Assembly: GCA_003105305.1 (NCBI GenBank)
Contig: PQAQ01000083.1
Span: forward strand, 1 to 8,926
Direction of reading: 5' to 3'
DNA: 8,926 nucleotides
Source: Candidatus Methylomirabilota bacterium
Lineage (GTDB): Bacteria; Methylomirabilota; Methylomirabilia; Methylomirabilales; Methylomirabilaceae
Position numbers and translations under genes: made by a program. Below the pieces are notes generated by a model. That model did no database searches, was not told where the DNA came from, and worked only from the letters and a program-made list of their open reading frames with translations. Positions 5,550-8,926 of this stretch are shown piece after piece (positions within the stretch are counted from its first letter, which is position 1; every line of letters starts with the position of its first letter).

Positions 5550-6419
5550 TTACATGACGTGCGGCGGCTGTGTAGAGATGGGCCGGGCACTCGATTGGTC
5601 CCGGCCCGAACGTTGTGTTGGAACGGGCGCGCGACCGACAATGAGCACCCGTGGTCCATTGTCCAACATTCGATACTTCTCGTCCTCAGGCACAGGCGCG
5701 AGCACCCAATTGTAAAGCATCCTGGCATCTTCGAGGATCGGTTCACGGGGATATCTGTAATACTTTTTCTGCATCGGCTCGTCGTAGAGTCCGATGCAGC
5801 CATGCGACGCCGGGAACCCCGGCATATCGCGCCCATGTATCCAGAATATGACGCCTCCCTTGCTGATGTGGAATCGAAGCGCATAGTTCATCGGGTACGG
5901 GATATCGGTCTTCTCGATGGTATAGAGGGATGAATGGCGGTGGCGTTGGGCGGCCGTAAGGATAAACTCGCCTGTCGGGGTTTCGTTCCCCTTCTCACCC
6001 GTGGCAATCGGCGCCGAAAACACCAGGCGGCCAAACTCGTAGGCGCCGAGGAACTGCTCTGACAGATCCACAAGGATGAACTTGGCCTCGCCGGCTGCCG
6101 GGGAATACTCCTGAGGCATTGGTGTGAAGCCCTGTACGTCTTCAACGCGCTTGGGGATCTTGAGAAAGATATTGGGAGCGGCATGACGTCGGTCGATCCG
6201 GTTGAACCGGGCAACATCGGCCCATCGATTCCCAAAGAGGGTCTCCAGTGTCTCGCGGGCACGCAGGCGCCGGCACTCCCACTCGATTGTGGCGTCACTG
6301 GGGTATCGAACGACGCAACCGGAGTATAGAGGCGAACTCGCGCCCCAGGGTTCACCCGGCGCGAAGAAGAGAACGAGGGAGGCTATAACACAGCTACGCC
6401 ACAGACGGCGGCTGCTCAC
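5550..6419 (-). CDS. L,D-transpeptidase (YkuD domain) with LysM-like N-terminal region
   Basis: A 289-residue exported enzyme. YkuD proteins form 3-3 (mDAP-mDAP) cross-links in peptidoglycan or attach proteins to it, in the periplasm. Residues 1-26 look like a signal peptide (SCVIASLVLFFAPGEPWGA). Residues about 50-90 resemble a LysM-like wall-binding segment (ARETLETLFGN...VARFNRI...IFLKIPK). The YkuD domain (about 113-262) has the catalytic set His195 (WIHGRDMPG) and SHGC (205-208, Cys208 nucleophile). The residue after SHGCI is Gly210 where most family members have Arg, followed by LYDEPMQKKYY; this may mark a subfamily. The start is GTG (6419-6417), overlapping the upstream gene's stop as GTGA, with no separate strong ribosome site, so translation is probably coupled. 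The C-terminal 20 residues are polar and probably disordered. Confidence 0.93.
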   Translation of the reverse strand: MSSRRLWRSCVIASLVLFFAPGEPWGASSPLYSGCVVRYPSDATIEWECRRLRARETLETLFGNRWADVARFNRIDRRHAAPNIFLKIPKRVEDVQGFTPMPQEYSPAAGEAKFILVDLSEQFLGAYEFGRLVFSAPIATGEKGNETPTGEFILTAAQRHRHSSLYTIEKTDIPYPMNYALRFHISKGGVIFWIHGRDMPGFPASHGCIGLYDEPMQKKYYRYPREPILEDARMLYNWVLAPVPEDEKYRMLDNGPRVLIVGRAPVPTQRSGRDQSSARPISTQPPHVM

Positions 6420-6982
6420 CAGTGTCTGAACTGCCCGGAATCCACGTGAATGAATCCTCGACGGGGATAGTATCCGACCCCGCCGTATCTCAAATCCAGG
6501 GCTGTCTTCCGAACCTCTCGTATGTCGACCCCGGGCATACGGAGGTCGATCGCTTTCCCGTACTGATGCAGGCTATTGCGGGCGACACGCCTCTTCGTTC
6601 GACGCAGCAGTCGGTTGTATTCTGGCGATCTGAAACCCGAGATCACATGAATCTCATTGCCTCCGCCCAGCCGTTTGTCCAGGGCGTTCACAAACTCGAT
6701 CACGCCGACATCCATCTTCGTGGCCTTATTGGTATAATGGCAGCGCAAAAGCTGATCAATCGCACTCAGCGCCTCCACGTCATACTCGCCGGAAGCCGTC
6801 CGGTATGTCACATCCAGTCGTTCGTGCGTGTGGGTATTGTAAAGCGTGACCCTCCCCTCTGGACCCGACGCAGCGGTCAGCTCCTGCGCCCACGCCGGTC
6901 CGCCGAACAGCGCAAAGGCAGAAACGAGAGAGGCCTTCAGAAAGGATCTTCGCGTCCAGTAGTGATAAGTCGATCCCGACAT
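6416..6982 (-). CDS. Tat-exported YcbK/MepK-family peptidase (DUF882, M15-like)
   Basis: A 188-residue protein of the YcbK (DUF882) family, zinc peptidases related to M15 D-Ala-D-Ala carboxypeptidases. E. coli YcbK (MepK) cuts 3-3 peptidoglycan cross-links. Numbering from ATG 6982: a twin-arginine signal TRRSFLKAS (10-18) with hydrophobic core and an AWAQ cleavage region near 30-33; SGFRSPEYN (115-123); zinc motif HQYGKAIDLR with His139 and Asp146; and GFIHVDSG with His179. All expected metal ligands are present. Family length is about 180-190. A start 13 codons upstream (7021) is possible, but GGAGG 7 bases before ATG 6982 and the ideal position of the RR motif favour the shorter form. It is the first gene of a pair with the L,D-transpeptidase, overlapping it by 4 bases. 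Confidence 0.93.
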   Translation of the reverse strand: MSGSTYHYWTRRSFLKASLVSAFALFGGPAWAQELTAASGPEGRVTLYNTHTHERLDVTYRTASGEYDVEALSAIDQLLRCHYTNKATKMDVGVIEFVNALDKRLGGGNEIHVISGFRSPEYNRLLRRTKRRVARNSLHQYGKAIDLRMPGVDIREVRKTALDLRYGGVGYYPRRGFIHVDSGQFRHW

Positions 6983-6989
6983 CCTCTGA

Positions 6990-6994
6990 CCTCC
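6990..6994 (-). promoter_or_regulatory. Ribosome binding site deciding the YcbK-like start
   Basis: GGAGG on the minus strand lies 7 bases before the ATG at 6982. The longer alternative start at 7021 has no such site, and using it would place 13 extra residues before the twin-arginine signal. Confidence 0.75.
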
Positions 6995-7037
6995 ATGGAT
7001 TACCGATCGAATAGCCGTCATACCGAAAACGCGCCAT

Positions 7038-7067
7038 ACCTTATCAGAAATAACACCAGAAGGTCAA
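7038..7067 (-). promoter_or_regulatory. Candidate promoter of the YcbK-L,D-transpeptidase operon
   Basis: On the minus strand TTGACC (7067-7062) and TAAGGT (7043-7038) are spaced by 18 bases in an AT-rich patch, giving a leader of about 50 bases. The -35 is good; the -10 keeps only the conserved TA....T positions, so this is a moderate call. Confidence 0.4.
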
Positions 7068-7156
7068 CAGAAAAATAGACCGGATGGTTCCAGGCCGCTC
7101 AAGAGGGTAGCAGATTAGGCCCGACTCGAGTACAATGGCCGCACGGAGCCGAACGG

Positions 7157-8143
7157 ATGCCCACAACACGCGTGATTATCGACACCGATCCCGGCATTGA
7201 CGACGCGCTGGCGTTGATCCTCGCCTTCGCCTCGCCGGAGGTATCGGTCGAGGCGATCACAACCGTAGCCGGCAATGTCTCGGTATCGCAGGCAACGCGG
7301 AATGTCTGCCTGCTGCTCGACGTGGTGGATTCCCATCCACGCCCACCGGTGGCGAAGGGTGCGGCACGCCCCTTGACGCGGCCGCTGCGCACCGCTCAGC
7401 GTTACCACGGTGAGGACGGCCTGGGAGAGCTCTTCCGGTTCAAGACGGAGGCGGGAGAATCCCGATATCCCGATCCGCGACAACACCTCGCACCCCAACC
7501 CGCTCCGGCCCTGATTATCGAACAGATCAGTGCGGCTCCCGGGGAGATCGTCCTGATCTGTATTGGACCGCTCACCAACCTAGCGACAGCAATCCAGACG
7601 GCTCCGGCAGAGATGGCCAAGGTCAAAGAGATTGTCATCATGGGCGGAGCGATCCAGGCGCCGGGCAACGTGACACCCGTGGCGGAGTTTAATATGCACA
7701 CCGATCCTGAGGCAGCCGGCCTTGTGTTTGCCTCCGGCTTGCCGATCACCCTTGTTCCTTTGGATGTGACTCAACGGGTCCTGCTTACGGCGGAGCTGAT
7801 CGACGCCCTGGTCCGACATGTTGGTGGTCGCGTGACTCAGTTCGTTCACGATGCCACCGAGCGACTGTTTCGTATCGAACAGGACCGGACGGGCCGCGCC
7901 GCAACGCCGCTTCATGATCCGCTTGCCATCGGCGCTGTGATCGATCCGTCACTGGTCACGCGTCGGCCATTCTATGTCCAGGTAGAGACGGGCGCAGGTC
8001 CGGCCCAGGGGATGACGATTGCCGATAGACGTCAGATGCTGGAGAAAGAGAAGCAGCCGCCGAACCTCCAGGTCTGCATGGAGGTGGACGCGGGACGGTT
8101 TGTGGCCATTTTCCTCGAGCGGATATGCCGGCCGCTGACCTAA
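7157..8143 (+). CDS. Inosine-uridine-type nucleoside hydrolase
   Basis: A 328-residue protein of the IUNH family, which splits the N-glycosidic bond of ribonucleosides to free base plus ribose; it is cytoplasmic, as no signal is seen. The calcium-binding signature DTDPGIDDALA (9-19, Asp10, Asp15, Asp16) is intact, as are TVAGN (36-40), IVIMGGAIQAPGN (159-171), the substrate-binding EFNMHTDPEAA stretch (177-187, Glu177, Asn179), and PLHDPLAIG (251-259) with His253 and calcium ligand Asp254. Length matches the family (310-330). The sequence does not tell purine from pyrimidine preference. A CGGAG stretch lies about 7 bases before the ATG, and a TACAAT (7131-7136) could be its -10 box, though without a clear -35. 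The next start, a ribokinase remnant, overlaps its last 19 bases, suggesting an ancestral salvage operon. Confidence 0.95.
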   Translation: MPTTRVIIDTDPGIDDALALILAFASPEVSVEAITTVAGNVSVSQATRNVCLLLDVVDSHPRPPVAKGAARPLTRPLRTAQRYHGEDGLGELFRFKTEAGESRYPDPRQHLAPQPAPALIIEQISAAPGEIVLICIGPLTNLATAIQTAPAEMAKVKEIVIMGGAIQAPGNVTPVAEFNMHTDPEAAGLVFASGLPITLVPLDVTQRVLLTAELIDALVRHVGGRVTQFVHDATERLFRIEQDRTGRAATPLHDPLAIGAVIDPSLVTRRPFYVQVETGAGPAQGMTIADRRQMLEKEKQPPNLQVCMEVDAGRFVAIFLERICRPLT

Positions 8144-8310
8144 ACAGACAGGTTGTCGTGGTCGGCAGCGCCAACCTTGATCTGACGGTTGCAGTCTCCA
8201 GACTGCCGGGAGAGGGAGAGACGGTCCTCGGCGGAAGAGGCTATGGTTGGGGAAAGGCGATGATGATCGAATCCAGAGAGAGGACCCGGTACTCCTCGTT
8301 GTGGCGGTAG
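8125..8310 (+). pseudogene. Truncated ribokinase (PfkB family), N-terminal fragment only
   Basis: The frame starts at an ATG inside the end of the nucleoside hydrolase gene and reads VVVVGSANLDLTVAVSRLPG then EGETVLGGRGYGW, the typical first strand and loop of ribokinase (about residues 9-42 of roughly 300). Recognisable family sequence ends at about 8250; the frame then continues with unrelated residues to a stop at 8310. The GGKGAN substrate-binding motif expected here is absent in frame, although GKG can be read one base earlier at 8250-8258. All of the ATP-binding and catalytic C-terminal part (the DTxGAGD region) is missing, so no kinase activity is expected. A full ribokinase would have phosphorylated the ribose made by the upstream hydrolase. 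The cause looks like a deletion or recombination, or an assembly join, near 8250-8260. Confidence 0.72.
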
Positions 8311-8558
8311 AAGTAGTGCCCCTCTACACCTTCAGAGGCTTCCTCGAAGGCAACAATCGCTTCAAGCGGGGGCATCTCCCGGAAGGAATTGGACCCTTCG
8401 TCGAACCCATCACCGGCTATTACAACCTGGCCGTATCTGATGGAGGCGCCGCGCGGGCAGTGAATCGTTAGGCTGTCCGGCGGTTCACGAAGCATCCGGA
8501 CCACCAGATTAATACCGTAGACCTTAAACGGTGGGCATGGAGCCAGCCTGCTGTTCAT
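8241..8558 (-). CDS. Small hypothetical protein, convergent with the ribokinase remnant
   Basis: A 105-residue frame I do not recognise. It begins MNSRLAPCPPFKVYG and includes RYGQVVIAGDGFDEGSNSF, a hydrophobic-acidic AIVAFEEASEG stretch and HYFYRHNEEYRVLSLDSIII. Alternating hydrophobic residues suggest a small beta-rich soluble domain with no signal or membrane segment. Third-position GC is like its neighbours, and no competing frame on the other strand is as protein-like. Two in-frame TAG stops lie just before the ATG, so the start cannot be earlier. No ribosome site is visible because a 17-base palindrome abuts the ATG; Met22 is an alternative start. The last few codons and the stop (8241-8243) fall inside ribokinase-derived sequence, so the original C-terminus was probably different. 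Confidence 0.55.
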   Translation of the reverse strand: MNSRLAPCPPFKVYGINLVVRMLREPPDSLTIHCPRGASIRYGQVVIAGDGFDEGSNSFREMPPLEAIVAFEEASEGVEGHYFYRHNEEYRVLSLDSIIIAFPQP

Positions 8559-8575
8559 GTGCTACTATATAGCAC
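8559..8575. repeat. Perfect palindrome GTGCTA-N5-TAGCAC abutting a start codon
   Basis: Six-base arms (8559-8564 and 8570-8575) flank CTATA. The palindrome ends directly at the ATG of the minus-strand small gene and contains TATATAGT-like -10 sequences. It could be an operator over a promoter that makes a nearly leaderless transcript, or a small hairpin covering the start. Confidence 0.5.
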
Positions 8576-8672
8576 AATGGGTGTCTCAAGGGAATCAGAA
8601 AATCGCCGGTCCTGTTCTATCGCCTATACCACCACAGCGTAAGGATAGGATATTGAGTCAGATCGAGGGACT
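8576..8672 (+). promoter_or_regulatory. Leader of the Nudix gene, with ribosome binding site at 8665-8670
   Basis: The 97 bases between the palindrome and the Nudix ATG hold no gene. GAGGGA (8665-8670) lies 2 bases before the ATG, rather close, and an in-frame TAG at 8644-8646 region upstream limits the start choice to this ATG. I see no convincing -35/-10 pair, so the promoter is not located. Confidence 0.35.
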
Positions 8673-8926
8673 ATGCCGCGCGAGATCTCGGCAGGGGTAA
8701 TTCTGTTCAGGCGGACGCCGGAACCAGTCTACTTGCTGCTCCATTACGAGTCAGGGCACTGGGACTTTCCCAAGGGGCACATCGAACCCGGCGAAGACGC
8801 GCAGCAGACGGCTATGCGCGAACTGAACGAGGAGACTGGAATCTCCGCGCTCAGCTTTGTCGACGGCTACAGACAATCACTCCGATACTTTTTCCGCCAG
8901 AAAGGGATCGGGATCTTCAAGATCGT
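8673..8926 (+). CDS. Nudix hydrolase, Ap4A hydrolase-like, N-terminal part (runs off right edge)
   Basis: The frame is open from the ATG at 8673 to the window end (84 codons), so the C-terminus is missing. It opens MPREISAGVILFRR, then YLLLHYESGHWDFPKGHIEP and a complete Nudix box: GHIEPGE, seven residues, then RELNEETGI (about residues 34-56), matching GX5EX7REUXEEXGU, including the Glu residues that bind magnesium. The WDFPKGHIEPGED stretch and the FVDGYRQSLRYFF region after the box resemble the bis(5'-nucleosyl)-tetraphosphatase group (NUDT2-like), which cuts Ap4A to ATP plus AMP and limits this stress-linked nucleotide in the cytoplasm. Substrate is inferred from similarity in a partial protein; another nucleotide substrate is possible. 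It is not obviously co-transcribed with the nucleoside hydrolase, since the small minus-strand gene lies between them. Confidence 0.9.
   Translation, partial: MPREISAGVILFRRTPEPVYLLLHYESGHWDFPKGHIEPGEDAQQTAMRELNEETGISALSFVDGYRQSLRYFFRQKGIGIFKI

Noticed and set aside
1..8926. CRISPR array, insertion sequence, tRNA or rRNA
   Set aside because: No spaced direct repeats, transposase motifs, terminal inverted repeats or tRNA-like cloverleaf were seen on either strand.

Overview
The window comes from a diderm (Gram-negative) bacterium of moderately high GC. The signs are an Mla/MCE lipid-transport operon, a probable outer-membrane lipoprotein, a Tat-exported peptidoglycan enzyme, sigma70-type promoters and strong Shine-Dalgarno sites. 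The gene set would fit a deep lineage such as NC10/Methylomirabilota or a relative, but that is a guess; nothing here fixes the taxon.

Region 1-3558 (minus strand) is one tight operon, read right to left: a small putative lipoprotein, mlaE (permease), mlaF (ATPase), mlaD (MCE substrate-binding protein), and the start of a family 57 glycoside hydrolase (DUF3536 type) that runs off the left edge. Spacings are +9, +1, +11 and -4 bases. A good sigma70 promoter lies just before the lipoprotein. No mlaB or mlaC is seen.

Region 3559-4098 has no protein gene. It holds back-to-back promoters: one fires left into the mla operon, and the other (TTGACA-17-TATATA) fires right into a stretch of about 179 bases. 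That stretch folds on paper into a single long rod with a symmetric 11/11 central bubble and ends in TTTTT. It looks like a free-standing regulatory RNA with the architecture of 6S RNA, and it is the most interesting object in the window. The remaining 250 bases show nothing.

Region 4099-5549 (minus) is citrate synthase, gltA, with an excellent RBS and two inverted repeats in its leader. Region 5550-6982 (minus) is a two-gene cell-wall operon: a Tat-exported M15-type peptidase (YcbK/MepK family, DUF882) followed, with a GTGA overlap, by a YkuD L,D-transpeptidase. These families cleave and make 3-3 peptidoglycan cross-links respectively.

Region 7157-8926 (mainly plus) is a nucleoside hydrolase, then a ribokinase cut off after about 42 residues, a converging small gene of unknown function whose 3' end reads into the ribokinase remnant, and the start of an Ap4A-hydrolase-like Nudix protein that runs off the right edge. 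The first two suggest a nucleoside-to-ribose-phosphate salvage pair that has lost its second member here.
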